Below, piece by piece: positions 13,201-25,680 of a DNA stretch of 64,000 bases; the stretch's first letter is position 1; every line of letters begins with the position of its first letter. This DNA is from Paragonimus skrjabini miyazakii (taxonomy: Eukaryota; Platyhelminthes; Trematoda; Plagiorchiida; Troglotrematidae), in contig JTDE01000102.1 in the NCBI GenBank assembly GCA_014338405.1, positions 156,753-220,752 of the forward strand, given 5' to 3'. The notes beneath the pieces are model-generated. The model did not search any database, was not told the origin of the DNA, and saw only the letters and a list, made by a program, of their open reading frames with translations. The position numbers were made by a program, and so were the translations under genes.

Positions 13201-13979
13201 GTTGTTGCCTAACAGATTATTCTGTCTCTTGTCATTAATTTAACTGCTGGGTTTTGTGTCACCGAACTTGCACTGTTAGATGGTTGTGGTAAGCAGATGT
13301 TTATTAAGAACTATTATTTTCTGTTGTCCTTATACCACGTGACAAAATAGGAGTAGTGGTCGTTAGTAAATGTAAGTAGGATAGGACCAGCGGATAATCA
13401 CCCACGTACTCCCTGGTGCAGCTCAGCCGTGCCAACATTGTCAGTCGGTACTGATTTAGCTAGTCACCGTTGAATTATATGTCGAATACGCCTCACTACA
13501 GCTCAGTCGAGCTCAACCAGCTGACCTTCGAAAACCAAGAATGGGTGATTGGCTGAAATATGGAAGTCGTCTGATAGGTCTTTAGTTTAGGAAGGAATAG
13601 TTATGGGGGCACAACAGTGAGAGGCTAGGCGATCACAAGAACGCTACTGCGTAAAAATCACACAAACTGTTATCTGATCAACTGCAAGTAATGAGCTGGT
13701 CTCTTCGGATGACACCGTCAGTGTTTTAGCTAGAGTGGCCTAAGGCAGTAACGTTTAACCGTAAGATCATCTTGCCTAACTTATCGGGCGCAATCTACCG
13801 CAGTAGTTTTAGTAGTCCTAAGCCGGAAACGCCCCAGTTCTTGAAAAGAAAATACGGACTGGTTATATCTCTACAAAATCTGGTATGAATGAAGTCGAAC
13901 CGTTCGAATGTCGTGTTTGATAAGTTATTAATGAATTGATTTTGAATTAAAAAAACGATATAAACAAATTATAATATTC
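10286..13979. other. Non-coding, no recognised feature
   Basis: The longest open frame is 122 codons (12656-13024, minus) and shows no motif. No copy of the PLE, LINE or short repeat was seen here. Confidence 0.45.
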
Positions 13980-14035
13980 TACGTTTCAACCCTCTTGGGT
14001 GGCTTTTCTCAAGAGTTTTGCATCAGGATTTCGAT
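13980..14035 (-). other. Small hairpin with a GAAACGT end, PLE-tail-like
   Basis: The minus strand reads CTTGAGAAAAGCCACCC-AAGA-GGGTTGAAACGT. CCACCC pairs with GGGTTG apart from one mismatch, and the hairpin is immediately followed by GAAACGT. Many Penelope-like element tails have a CTGANGAAGCC / hairpin / GCGAAACGT arrangement. No PLE coding remnant was found upstream on the minus strand, so the link is tentative. Confidence 0.25.
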
Positions 14036-14105
14036 TACGTAACGTTGTATTATTCTCAATCTATTTATAAATGATGTGACTGGTTGTTGTTTTTTACAAC
14101 CATAT

Positions 14106-14124
14106 ATTGTACAAGGTGTACAAT
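14106..14124. repeat. Perfect 8-bp inverted repeat
   Basis: The sequence ATTGTACA-AGG-TGTACAAT has two perfect 8-bp arms and a 3-base spacer. It could be a protein-binding palindrome or chance; there is no gene beside it to regulate. Confidence 0.5.
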
Positions 14125-17100
14125 TTTGTTCGGGTGATCGATGCCACGAATCCAGACTGCTTACGTAACATGCAATGAAACCAGAGTGAAAATACTGTTT
14201 CTTATTTACCAGATTCCAATCGACTACTCAGTGGTAACTAATTTTGACCATTTGTTTCGTCCACGTGCATTCAGTATGCATATCCGATCGGTGTGGAAAA
14301 GTTTTGGTAACGGCTCTAGCACCTTTTGCCCGACAGTGTATCTTTGTAGTTCCTACAGGCCTCCATACAATTTACTAGTCGATTATGGAGCGTTTTGTTA
14401 CTTAAGCATCCGTAATGAACTTACGCAAATGCTAAGCTTTGATCTGTCCTACTGCCTGTTCAAACTATTCGTCAGGTGTCTATCTCTTTGTACCACTGGA
14501 AAGTTACTGAATCACCTCTTGAGGAACTTCTGCACGTGATTACCAGATTAACTTCTCATTTCGCACATCATCTTCACATGAAACACAAAACATAAAGGAC
14601 CCAGACAGACGATTAACCAGCAGTCAATCGTTAAGCATTACTTATTACATTTTAATTTGTCTCTAATAAATGCGTCATCGAAGAATCTTCTTACATTATC
14701 TACAAAATGACGTGACCAAACCGGTTTACGGTTGTTTCTGTTACTTCAAACAAATTAGGAAAAGTGGGGACTCAGAATGCTTTCTCTCAGTGATCCATGG
14801 GATGCTTTCCAGTGAGAAAGTTGTCACTAAATCCGAATGAGTTACTTACGGAAACTTTGTGAAAAGCGTATGTTTTCATATGCTTGTGCTCAGAATCTAC
14901 TTGATTCAAATGAGTGGTGACATCCCCAATTCTTTATAAAGTTTATTGCGACGGTTGTATGTGTGCAGTGATGTTTATAAAAACAATCAACTTCGGTGCG
15001 CAACTGGACTTACAACATTTGAACAACTTCGTGTGATTACAGAAATCGTTTATTTTCCTCGCTTGCGTTCAAGGAATTCGATTGACAAGGCATACGGGGA
15101 TCAACCGCGAGAGTCTATTTCCCACGGATTTCAATTTTCACATTCTGTCACTCTCATGACAGGCAATAAATGCACAATGAATCGTGTACCAAGATGATTC
15201 ACTGGCCCAGTCGAACTGTTGATTTTAACCATTCTGGCTGTCTAACTCAGCATCCAGTTAGCTACCCAACAACTTAGAAACAGTTTTCGGCGTGCTACAA
15301 GTTCATAAATGAAAACGTTGACAATGATCGCGCTAAACTTTAACGAATACCACATCCATTATATATATATATGTATGCAACATGCAAAACCGCATTAGTT
15401 GTGAAAAAAAAGTCACATCAGTCGCTTTCTGTCAAGAAAAGATTATGAGTTTCTGGATGAATCAAGTTTCACAACCCGTATTTAATAATCATATATAAAA
15501 ACCTAGCATGTAAAAGTCGTGACCGTTCACGAACCATTACAATGGTGGCCTAAGGTTCTACTGACCAGATGTGAGATCAGAAGTGATCTATTTTAATAAA
15601 CTACAACACATACAGTCATTTGTAATTCTGTAGGATTGAGTACTTATCAAGCAATGTGGTAAGAACTTCAGAATCAAATGTGTGCAACGCAATATATAGA
15701 GGGCCTGCACAAAAATTACAAGTTTTTGTTGTACTGAGAGATGAATTGATAAGTTGTGTCCCTTACCAGAAGAATCTGTTCCTTATCACGTCATTTACAA
15801 AAAAAGCATAAAATTTGTTTTGCCTTCACTTTGTGAATCAGTATAGTTTGTGTACATTTCTTGCAAAAACGTCTCTGTGAGTGACCTTGCATTATATAGG
15901 CGGGTAACCGTTCATTAAAACAGTTTTCTTAGCCGTTTATGAGATTCTCACAAAAAAGTTGCATTCGAGCAGAAAATAAAAGATGGCGTTATTTGAGTTC
16001 CCTTGATTGATGGGGTAAAATGGAGGGATCCTCCCGACATTTTATTTCGCATTCGTTGGAATATTTTATTTGGATAAGCGAGCTTCATAATATAGCATTA
16101 TTTTCCACTGGCTGTATCGGAAAACAAAGAGTAAAACCGAACATTGATGTCAGCATCGTTGGTTGAACCGTTTGAAGTAGAGATGCATCACCTTTGCTCA
16201 ACTTTGTTTTCTATCCTTTCGTCTGAAATGGATTTTTGCGGATGAGGTTCATTTGAGTCCAAAGTTGAGTATGTTCGACATAAGTTGGTATTTTTTCAGT
16301 TACTTTCGTGATCACGTGAGGGAGATGTGATACTGCAAATATTAAATATTCAAAAAAGTATTTCTTGCAAAGTAAAAAGGAATGTGTCCGTTTTCAATGT
16401 AAAATATACTAAAGGTGGTAAAGTCTTATAATGACTGTGAACAAAACACTGAAAATGAAATATCATTCAATAAACAAGCACATTCACAATGAATTTTCTC
16501 TTCGGAAAATTGCAGTCCACTTGAACACACTTTGACTGACAATGGTTAATTAATTTGAGAAGGTCTCAGAGGTAATTTATTTCTCTGATGAAAGTAAAAA
16601 TCCCGCGTACTATTTAGACATGGAATTACTGTTTGATACATTTCATCGTTCCATCGTTCTGCGTTCCTCAACTGTGTCAGAATGAGTCGAGAATGGAAAA
16701 GAACGGAAGTCTCGTTTTACCAAAACATTTCAACCAACCAGATGGTTTGTAGAAATTCAACATACGAAAGTATGCATTTCGGAGTGAGATAGACTGGACT
16801 ATTCATAGCGAGTTCACCAAAAAGGTCTTAGACTGCGCCATTTCGGCAGTACACAAGTAGCAGCAGAATACTCTCATATACATAGAAATATACAAACTGA
16901 ATGATCAATTAACAAAACATGGTTCTCGCTTATAAAATTCAAATTTTAAAGTTGGTTGACTTCCACTGTGGTAAGAAGTGATTACCAGAGTAAGAATTGG
17001 CTTTCACAAACCTTGCAGATTTCAACATGGAATTTCTCACTGACGGTTGTATGAATTACCTAAAATTAGTTTTTGATGTGTCGTTAACTCGCAATGAGCG

Positions 17101-17369
17101 GTATTCATGTTAAAAAGGTGACTGTTTTGCGAATTTGAACAGAAGTACTGAGGTACTCTTAGAGTGACTGAAATACGCACAGATATTCCATTCAGCGCTT
17201 AGGTCTGAAAAGGCACATTCCTCATTTTCTTCTAGGTTGGAAGCCGTGGATCTCTTGGGGAACTTCAACAAAAAGCCAACCCGGACAAATAGCTAGTTAT
17301 CACAACACTTTCCTGTTCATCATAAAGAGTAACTTTAAAGATAATATCTTGAACACTGTTCTTGGGGAT
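14125..17369. other. Non-coding; possible trace of a LINE endonuclease; AT microsatellite
   Basis: A 132-codon open frame at 14141-14539 (+) contains SVWKSFGNGSST followed by SSYRPP. This recalls the ...VGCIYRPP segment of LINE endonucleases, but nothing else in the frame supports it. A short TA run lies at 15360-15373. The remainder shows nothing. Confidence 0.35.
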
Positions 17370-18430
17370 GTTACTTGAATTGTCCAACCGCGAAAACGTT
17401 AGCATACATGTACACGTTTAACGCTATGCCAATAACAAAGACAAACGGCAAATTTTTAAGCTACTTGCTTACAGAAAGCCGAATGCCTCAGTTACTCATT
17501 CGTCGTCTGCAACAGAAAATCAATCATATCCTTTAGTCGAATTTTTCGGTTCATTCACAGTTTACAGAGATATTTTTGTGCACTTCCGACGTATTCTTGA
17601 ACAACCGATTGGGCTTTTTGGATGTGCGTTTATGTCGCCACAATGATGGCTCAATTCAGCGCGCGATACACAGAAAGGATACTTAGAATGGTCAGTATAT
17701 TCACTTCAGTAGTGTCGTACCGTTCGCCTTAAAAAGGAACCAAATTAACTGTTTGAGGGGCAGAGCCATAAGGATTTGCGCAGACAACACACCTACTGAA
17801 AAATTGGCGTTCATACTTACGATATTCATGCAAAATTGATACCCGGAAAGATTCATAGACAGAGCAATGCAACAACGGGGTGACAGAGACCCGCTGCACC
17901 TTGTGGGAAAGAAGCCGTACACATCGGATTACCTTTCAAGGGCGATACGTCAGCCGAAACTATCACGCGTAGGCTCACGAATACAATTACTGCGACATTT
18001 TACGCCACTAAGTTGCGTGTCCACTTCACATCCAATTTGGTTTTTTACTCACGCCTAAAAGATAAAATGCCTGTTTCTGCAGCCTCTTTTTGTGTAAATT
18101 CATTCACTTGTTCTATTGGAACCAGGTATGTTTACCGCACGGCCAGACGCATATCTGAACGGGTCCGGGAACACCACCCAGCTTGGCTCAACAGTGGAAT
18201 AACGAAATCTGTTAACAGCGCCATACTATTGCACTTGGTGGATTCCAATCATTATGTTAATGTGACGGATGCATTTCGCCCAATCTACCGAGTTAAGGTC
18301 ACCCAGTCGTGGGCAGTGAGGCGTAGGATTCTGTCCACAGGTGAAGCTATTGAAATTCGCCTGTTTAACCCACTCCTGTGCGTCCAGAAACGTTTTGTTC
18401 AGACTTTGGATCTGCCTTGGCGATCCTCCC
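17370..18430 (+). pseudogene. PLE-B: Penelope-like element, reverse transcriptase remnant plus GIY-YIG domain
   Basis: Across three frames the PLE order can be followed. YTFNAMPITKTNG (about 17410-17445) lies before the place where the GVAMGSPLGPLLAD block should be; that block is deleted. SFVVCNRKS (about 17500-17520) stands at the YVDD position. Then come RLGFLDVRLCRHNDGS, LHLVGKKP, and the GIY-YIG part in the open frame 18013-18474. There the YVG triad reads YVY (codons 39-41), while REHHPAWL, the GEAIEI Glu (codon 111) and LLCVQKRFVQTLDLPW are kept. With the palm motifs lost and several frameshifts, the element is dead. It lies in the same orientation as PLE-A and is the second longest copy in the window. 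Confidence 0.85.
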
Positions 18431-18561
18431 ACCCTGTTAGCTTGTCAAGAACCACTTTTCAAGGGGGTACTTAATGCAGTGTGACGTTCAGTTGGCTGAC
18501 TTTATAAACCATCCGTCCATGTTTACGCCCTTCATGATTCCCCTGTAAAATGTTATATAAA

Positions 18562-18622
18562 TGTGATGTGTTTAGCCTGATGATGAATCACTGAAAACGA
18601 GCTTGTTCTCTACACAGCACTT
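18562..18622 (+). ncRNA. Hammerhead-ribozyme-like motif (PLE-B 3' flank)
   Basis: TAGC-CTGATGA (core 18577-18583) is followed by 9 nt and then GAAA (18593-18596). A hairpin follows, AACG-AGCT-TGTT (18596-18607, with one G-T pair), then C (18608), giving a UUC site. After the site, CTA can pair with the TAG before the core. Further out, GTGATGTG (18562-18569) pairs with CACAGCAC (18613-18620) except at one position. The base pair next to the core is C-T, and stem II is weak. The layout is that of a type I hammerhead with a short stem III. Activity is doubtful. Confidence 0.5.
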
Positions 18623-21600
18623 TTCATGACCATGCTGGGGATTTTTACGCGTATTCTTGTCTCTTCGTTCTCGTGCATTGGCATAACACACAGTGTCGCA
18701 TTTTTATTAGAAAATAAACTAGGTGCATGAAGTTTTGCGTGCGACATGTCAGCAAAACGAGTTGTAGTGCTGAGTCAGCTCATTGATCCATTGGATTGAC
18801 ACATAGAGACTATTCACAAAGAGACTATTCAATACGAATAGTCAAGGTTACATTGTAATAGTTAGACGGATCGTAGCCGTCCTTGGCATTTACCTGTCAT
18901 GTCTGATGAAAGCATTTCCAAATCCACCGTTGTGCCAAACTAGCCCGTTGCCAGTGATATCGATACAACCAATAGTCGTGTCCTCGACTGATTTTCAGCC
19001 TTTTCATGGGTTTGTTCCTGAAAATAAATCTGCAAGATCATGTGTTTCTTTGACAGCACCGGCCGATGAACACTGATAAACTAGTGCCCAATCGATTTCA
19101 GACTGGCTACGCAGCGTTCAACGTATGATATGGAACCGATATTCCAGTGCATGAGGTGATAAATTGTATGAAGAAAACAAACGATCAATCAGAAGTCCGT
19201 TCAAGTTAGGTCGAAAGTGACTACATTTACCTTGCTATCTGTTAGAATATGTGAGATAACGACTGCAACGTCTTAATTATAGCACGACTGGCAATCCGTA
19301 GGTAATTTGATTTCATGGTAAATCCTCTTCACAAAACAGCGCCTTCCGGGCTGAGGTCACACTTAGATATATGTTCACAAGGTACAAGATCTTTGCATTA
19401 GGAGCGTCTACCGAAGCAACCAATCTCTCAGTACTGCGTATGAAAATTCCTTGGGGAATATAAATGGGTTCGGTCTACTCGCTGGGAAGAACGATATGGC
19501 AATCGTGGTGGACCATATCAGAAGAACTTGATCAGTAGCCCCCAGATAAATAACTTATACATATATATATTTATGTTGCTGCCGTGCGCCTTTGTTATAT
19601 ATATTGTTTGTTCATAGCATGCGGCTCATGAGATAAATCGAAATGTTAACGTATCGCACAGTTTGCCTTCCTGTTGTATAGATCATTTGAATGAAGAGAA
19701 CCCAGTGATTTAAATTTATAATTCCGTTGGAGACCAACCTTTAAGTCTACTCGGCAAACCAATGCGTTCCAAATGCACTGTAGCAAGAGCGTTTCTCCGC
19801 AAGCGTGACAGTTTGTAATTGTTAGTTGGGACAGCTTAGCACATGTTGCGTTTTTGGAGCTGCATATTGTTTTATTGCCACGACTGTCATGGATGCAAAA
19901 TATAGTCAACTCAATGACCAAAATATATCATAGATTTCGTGCCAGAAAACGGGGAACAACAAACCACGACGGAAATAATTATGGAGGTTTTCGAAACGGT
20001 GATTAAGTAAAGGGCTCCTCCGAAATGCCATTCATTCTCTTTCAAATGTTTCTTATGGCGTTCTCTTGTGGTCAAACAAACCGATGCTTACAAAGTTGGT
20101 GTACGAAGTGGAAATTCTAGGCGGTGCATCACTGTTAGTTGGCTGTTGTTGAGGTGTGAGCACCTTTAGGTATTTCAGGCCCTCTGAGACTCATAGAGAT
20201 GAATTGCCATAAAAATACTGAATTGCATAAAGCTAACTAGTTTGTTGTTTTTCTGTGCCTTTACTCCGAGTGACGTACACTTATTATTTATGTTTGTCTC
20301 TGTGTGTTATCCCTCATTACTGCATAAAGTCTGAAGGTCGTACTAAATAACTACGGGCTGGAGTTATATGAAGGTATCATTCTTTTAGATGTATAGCGCC
20401 ATATTGTGGTAGGAAAAAAATGTCGCTAGCAGTGAAATATCGTTGCTGTGTTTGGAAATTATTTCTTGTTGGGGTACACTGTATCATGACTTATTACGTA
20501 ATATATTAATACTACTGATCTCTGCGTTCGGATTACACAAGCAGAAACGTTTTAGCTCACCATCTTTTTGAAAAACTTACACTTCGTCGGTGTCTTCTTT
20601 TTACTAGATGACATCCGTGGCGTAAACGCGCCCTAGGGCAGGGAATCGAACTCAGTGAACGATTTTGGACAGTGTACCGTTGACTTCAGCATAACAAGTA
20701 TCAACGCATAATGATTTTCGTTTAGCTGTTCACTCTAGCCGACATGAGACAGTAAAACTCTTCTGTTAGCCTACATAAGTAACTAAACAAGCCGCTTCAG
20801 TCAGGTTGATATCGCAATAGTTTTCAAATTCTCCAAACAATTTACTGATAAATGTTAATATTTTATTCAGCTTCTGACGGCCATATTCATCGAAACTGGG
20901 CTACATGTATAGAAGTAAGTCGAGTCAGATCAACCGTTTCCCTTAGGTCTTTAGAACAATATTTGCCAAATGATTTATAGTTTACTTTCTTAAACAGTTG
21001 TTCGCCTTCATTAGCGCTTTTATATTACATCGTTAGAATATGCAGATGATGTACCTCTGGATGCAGTGACCAGTGTTATTCTTCTTCAAAACACTTGGTT
21101 CGTTTTGGCGACTTCATCAATGTAAAGAGACGATATGTTCCGGTATGTTAACATTTAGTTTACTCCCATCAGTCTCAAATGTGAAATGTTCAGGTTATGT
21201 ATGACGAACAATTAGATGTGGGCAGGACATGAACACACTGGGTATTATGACATCAACATCACGGCAACCCGGATAAGTTGCTTCAACTCGTTTTTTGCAC
21301 ATGGAATCCATACTCTGTCTGTCGATATTTGTCTGTCACATATAACCCGAATATTTTACGTTTGCGACCGATGAGAGTAAATTGAAGATTGACACGCTGG
21401 AACATACTTATTCTTCCTCGTTTTCTCTAACCGGCGAGTTTACTGAGCATCACTCAACACATCAACATATGCTCTGTTATGTTCACTTCTTGGTGAAACT
21501 ATCTAATACATTGATTCCTTCGACTGATCTGACGTTAAATAATTCGCTCGACTTGCTACACCTTAATGACTATACATCCATTGTTGATGACAGTGTAAAA

Positions 21601-23689
21601 AGTGATATTACTCCAAACATTCTTGTCCTTCGATTTATGTTTCTATACTACCAGCAACCTTTAGAAGACAATCCCCAGTTATAATTTTTACACAAGCCTT
21701 ACATTCTATTGTTAAAAATATTTAATTGGCATATATGTTGATGTTATCTTTTCAGATAAATACTCGTTACTGTAGTAAAAAGTCTCATGTATTATGTTTT
21801 ACATTTAAGTCCCTTCTCAACCTCTTGTATGCGAATTCTTTGCTTTATGAATGTGTGCGCTCTTTCACCGGTTTCATTGCCACTTGCCACTTTTCCCTTG
21901 CCAATTTGCCGATGAATTTCACCTCTGTTTTAGATTCATAAGGTCACTGTCTAGTCGAAGTAATAATTTTCCCTCTATCTAACTGGGATTGCCGTGTTTT
22001 ACAGTTTGTAATTTTACTATTGACATAAAGCTGTTTGATTTAAATGCCATCATTTGCAATAATAGTTCAGGATGCATATTCTTTTGCGACATCTCTCTTA
22101 AGAATCCTGGTTGATCTCAATCATTTTCTCAATAGATTAATGTGAGTTGAAATCAATACCATGGTTCTTTCGTTTGCTGGAAACGTGGCTATGGACACAA
22201 TGAGTACTCTCTTTAAGGAAATGATGCGGAGATTTGTTAGCGTAACTTGCCTTAGAAGACAAGTTAGAGTTTGCTTAGACCAATGGATTCTATAGAACAT
22301 ATCCTACTTTGGCCTAACTTACCAGAGCATTCTAAGCTATTCTAGATAGCAGGCGAATAAAATGTTCACAGCCTGGCAGGGTTGAGTTGTTTGTGTTACG
22401 TCAGAGCTTGAATGTATCCCACCTACCATTTGTATAGTTCCAAAAAAGAGAAATACGTAAGCTACATCAAATGTTACTGTTATTCATACATTTCAGCTGG
22501 AATAAAACAATTTTCAAATGAGATTAGCCAATACCGTACAAAGTAATGCAAAGAATCACACATGCCTGGAATACTTCGACGGTTTTCTTCATTGGCCCGC
22601 GACTGACGCCGGAAAATGGTCAGCCCATCCCTGTCCATACATACCTCCTGCATCGGTCCTTTCAGGTAGACGGTTTTTTTAGTAACTCAGGCATTTCAAC
22701 AGATACTGATAACGTTACAACACACAGTAGAGAAATGTGTGTCACTTCTCATTCGATACAACAAAACTACTTCTAGTAAGGTAAAGTAAACTTAGCTGAG
22801 GTTAACACAGTTTTTTTCTTAAATCAATTCAGATAACAGGGAAAACAAAGTTTGGGAGGCAAATTCAGTTTAAGCGTTTTCAGTCGTTCACTCCAAACAT
22901 ATACGGTTTACTGTGTGACATTAATCAGTAAACAGAAGGAATATAGTATGGATACTTTCTCCAGCTTGGCATTTAGGTTGTAACCTTATCAGCGAACGAG
23001 TAGCATCATAACTGATTTAGTGTTTGGGCCTATAAGTTAGAGTTTGGATGGTGGTGAACTTTGACGGAAACTTGATTTTATATACCACAGAGTTGACATT
23101 TTGACGTAAATCCTGACTGATTACCTCCTGTTGCATTTGAATTCTGGTCTCAAGCCCGACTGGATACTTTCTACCGCAATAAGCCTTTTCACCTGATATC
23201 TGACTGGCGTATGGGTTTGAGCGCTGCGTAATCGGTCACACTCTTATGCATCCTATGCTGGGTACTCATTCTGAGTGCCCTATACAGCGAACGATGGATC
23301 ACCAAAACCCGTGCTACAAACTGCGCCATTATTCCTGGCAAACGCGGGACCACCTTTAACGAAAACCCCACATCTATTGAACTGATCGGTGTTCTACTGT
23401 ATATGTCACCAGACCCCCATAAGCCTACGAGAAATTAATCGAATAAACTAGTTAAACAACTGAAAACTGTATGCACTTCATTCGAGCGGGACGGTAATCG
23501 AAGTCCAACTCATAACTTCGTTCGAGCAGCTTGGCCTTTTTATACCATCTTCAACTGATTAGGAGAATGAGGTCAAGGCCAAACGAACTAATGGTGGTTA
23601 AACAATCTGTGTTTCACAATTTCCATAAAACAGTATTAGCGCATTCAAAGATTTTCGAATTGATATACACTCAAGATCACCCAAAATTG
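18623..23689. other. Non-coding, no recognised gene
   Basis: This stretch holds a small direct/inverted repeat (18805-18843) and an AT run near 19559-19571. The 100-codon open frame at 21382-21684 was considered as a LINE fragment and not accepted. No copy of the window's repeats was seen. Confidence 0.5.
18805..18843. repeat. 15-base tandem duplication plus inverted repeat
   Basis: AGAGACTATTCA occurs at 18805-18816 and again at 18820-18831. The second copy also forms a perfect 8-bp inverted repeat, GACTATTC-AATAC-GAATAGTC (18823-18843). This is probably a replication-slippage product. Confidence 0.6.
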
Positions 23690-23875
23690 ATCGCAGCTGT
23701 CGCATTCCCATAGACTTTCCAGTCGACCTCTTTCGGGAAAAGCACTAGGCTCGAGTTTCGTTCTTGTTAGAGTTCGTCATTAGTGCATGTCCTTGCCACT
23801 GCCGTAACTAGAACTCCGACCATGCTTTCATGAGGTAACCGTGTTGACCACTGCGCCATTCATCTCACATTATAT
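23690..23875 (-). repeat. Dispersed tRNA-cored repeat, 3' two thirds
   Basis: The minus strand shows a perfect box A match, TGGCGCAGTGG (complement of 23848-23858), then GTCAACACGGTTACCTCATGA, then the box B region GGAGTTCTAGT, then the conserved body and the 3' block ending GCGACAGCTGCGATCAATT. The sequence upstream of box A in the long copies (45312-45690) is absent here: beyond 23875 a TATATCAT run interrupts the similarity. This copy therefore begins near the tRNA-like part, as a conventional tRNA-derived SINE would. Confidence 0.7.
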
Positions 23876-25176
23876 CATTATATCATATAAAAGTTTGATC
23901 TGTTTGTCTGGTATGCCATTATTGCAAATACTTCACCCTACTGGATGTAGTCTGACTATACAGTCGACTAAAGCTTCCAATGTGTGCATTACTTTTTAAC
24001 TTCAACTCATGCATAAATGGTCTTCAAGATGGACTCTACTATAGTTCTCCAGTTTGGACACATCAAACTGTTGAATTGGCGTTACTTATAAGCCACGTCC
24101 ACCGAGCAAGTCTTGTCGTAACGAATTTGTCTAAGCATAAGAAATCCAAATAGTGAAATAAGATGTGCGTTGTTTTAGGATTTGATCAATTCGTACATTC
24201 TCATTCATCACAAAGCATGTGAACATATGACGATTTCAAGTCAAGCACATTGGGGTCAAAATAAGTCTTATTAAAACAGCAAAATTCATTTGTATATGTA
24301 AACTCCACTAGGTGTGAGTTCCTGTCGACCGTTTTGGCTCCGAGATGATTGCCCTCGTGAAGCCTGTTGCATTTTGTTTTTTTTACGGCTGTTAGGTTGC
24401 CAAACAGACCTTCAAGATCAGTACGATCAGAGTTAACTAGCAATTATTTCGTGATTATTGATACTCGAGCTTTTCCTCTTGTGGCGTGTTTGCTGACTTC
24501 GTCGACAATCGAATTGCCTCTTATGGACTATGTAGACAAATTTTCATACGAGGAATTTTGGTAAAACATTCAATATAGCTGTCTCCGCAGTTATGTATGA
24601 AGTAGTATGTGCCGTGAGACGAAAGCTGATCATAGGTATGTTTATGCGGCGAGAAGAGAGACGTCAGTTTGACACGGACAATTTTGCAACATAGTATGCC
24701 TTCTTTAAGGCATTGCTGATTTTCTCAGACAACATTTGCATGACACTACTGCCTCTGAATGGCATTTGTCCTTGAGCTGTCCCAACAAAGACTCCATTTA
24801 TTGGCATTTTGATGGAGATTTCAGTTTGGCAGTCGATAAAACAGTATGAATTAGACTCACTCCTCATCAGTTCTGACTGAAAACTCTAGCTATGTATTTG
24901 ACATGCTGCGAATGCATGGGGAACCGTTGTAAACTTGCCAACACTGGCGAGATCATTCAATTTCCTATTAACCGAACAACATACTAAGCAGTCTGACCGA
25001 CAATTATGGAGTACACTTGGAAGAAGTAGAAGCGTATAACGCTCATATCCACAGGTCATAAAGAAATCAGAGTGACAATGTCTAAATATACTTATGAAGC
25101 GTGCAGTGTTGATCATAACTCCTGAAGAAAAGAACATTAATTCGTTCGAAAGTACCCAGTGAAGTCATGAGCATGA
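23876..25176. other. Non-coding, no recognised feature
   Basis: Open frames of 60-85 codons on both strands lack motifs. I see nothing further. Confidence 0.5.
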
Positions 25177-25235
25177 AGACGTAGCGAACAAGACTTGTTT
25201 TCCATTTTCGATCATCAGGCTAATTACAACACAAT
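25177..25235 (-). ncRNA. Hammerhead-ribozyme-like motif, best-preserved copy (PLE-C 3' flank)
   Basis: On the minus strand TAGC (25222-25219) is followed by CTGATGA (25218-25212), 9 nt, GAAA (25202-25199), a hairpin AACAA-GTC-TTGTT (25199-25187), C (25186) and GCTA (25185-25182). The final GCTA pairs perfectly with the TAGC before the core to make the base of stem I, and the site reads UUC. Stem II is the weak element: its 9 nt (tcgaaaatg) form no clear stem. This fits a hammerhead of the type known from Penelope-like retroelements and lies about 90 nt beyond the GIY-YIG coding end. Confidence 0.55.
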
Positions 25236-25309
25236 AAGTATGAAGATAATAATCAGGGTGAGTAAGAAAATCGGTTAACAGAAGTTAAGAACCGCGTGTT
25301 TGCTAACAG

Positions 25310-25680
25310 TTACTTATTCAGTTTTCCAACTTTTGAGCTCAGTTGATTGTAGATTATGGGCGCAGAGATCGAAGTTGCGCTATCGGATACTAATGGCCTC
25401 AGCAACGGTCAACATTCGGTGGCTCATAATTTTAATCGATTCCTTGGCAACAGGCAAAAAATCCGAAGGGCATCCTTCGGAGTGAAGACTGCCAAGTGAG
25501 CAACTATCGCGCTTGGGATTTGCTTCTCTCATATAATTGTTCAACCAGACGGGAGCCGTATTTATATAACGTTCATGAAAAGTACAATACTCTAACTTGT
25601 CTTTCAATTTCTTCTCTATTGTAACAAATACATCGTTGGTTAACAAATACTCGAGATTAGTGTGCACCGCTATATCATCA
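25310..25680 (-). pseudogene. PLE-C: Penelope-like element, C-terminal GIY-YIG remnant
   Basis: The open frame 25667-25380 (minus) reads APVWLNNYMREANPKRDS, where the PAWL...TSAI part of the GIY-YIG domain is expected. It ends in MSHRMLTVAEAISIR, whose Glu (codon 90) matches the catalytic Glu of the other copies. Past one stop codon the same frame continues RNFDLCAHN, corresponding to the PLCVQK block of PLE-A. The YxG part is not recognisable. A hammerhead-like motif follows at 25177-25235. The fragment is truncated at its 5' side, so only the last third of the nuclease domain remains. Confidence 0.65.

Noticed and set aside
14141..14539. 132-codon open frame with an SYRPP motif, considered as a LINE endonuclease
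   Set aside because: Only one short motif fits; the rest shows no endonuclease order, and a frame of this length is expected by chance in 64 kb of AT-rich DNA.
21382..21684. 100-codon open frame (NSLDLL...TPNILVLRF) considered as the end of a LINE endonuclease
   Set aside because: The resemblance to the LDL...SDH region is too weak and no upstream endonuclease motif was found.
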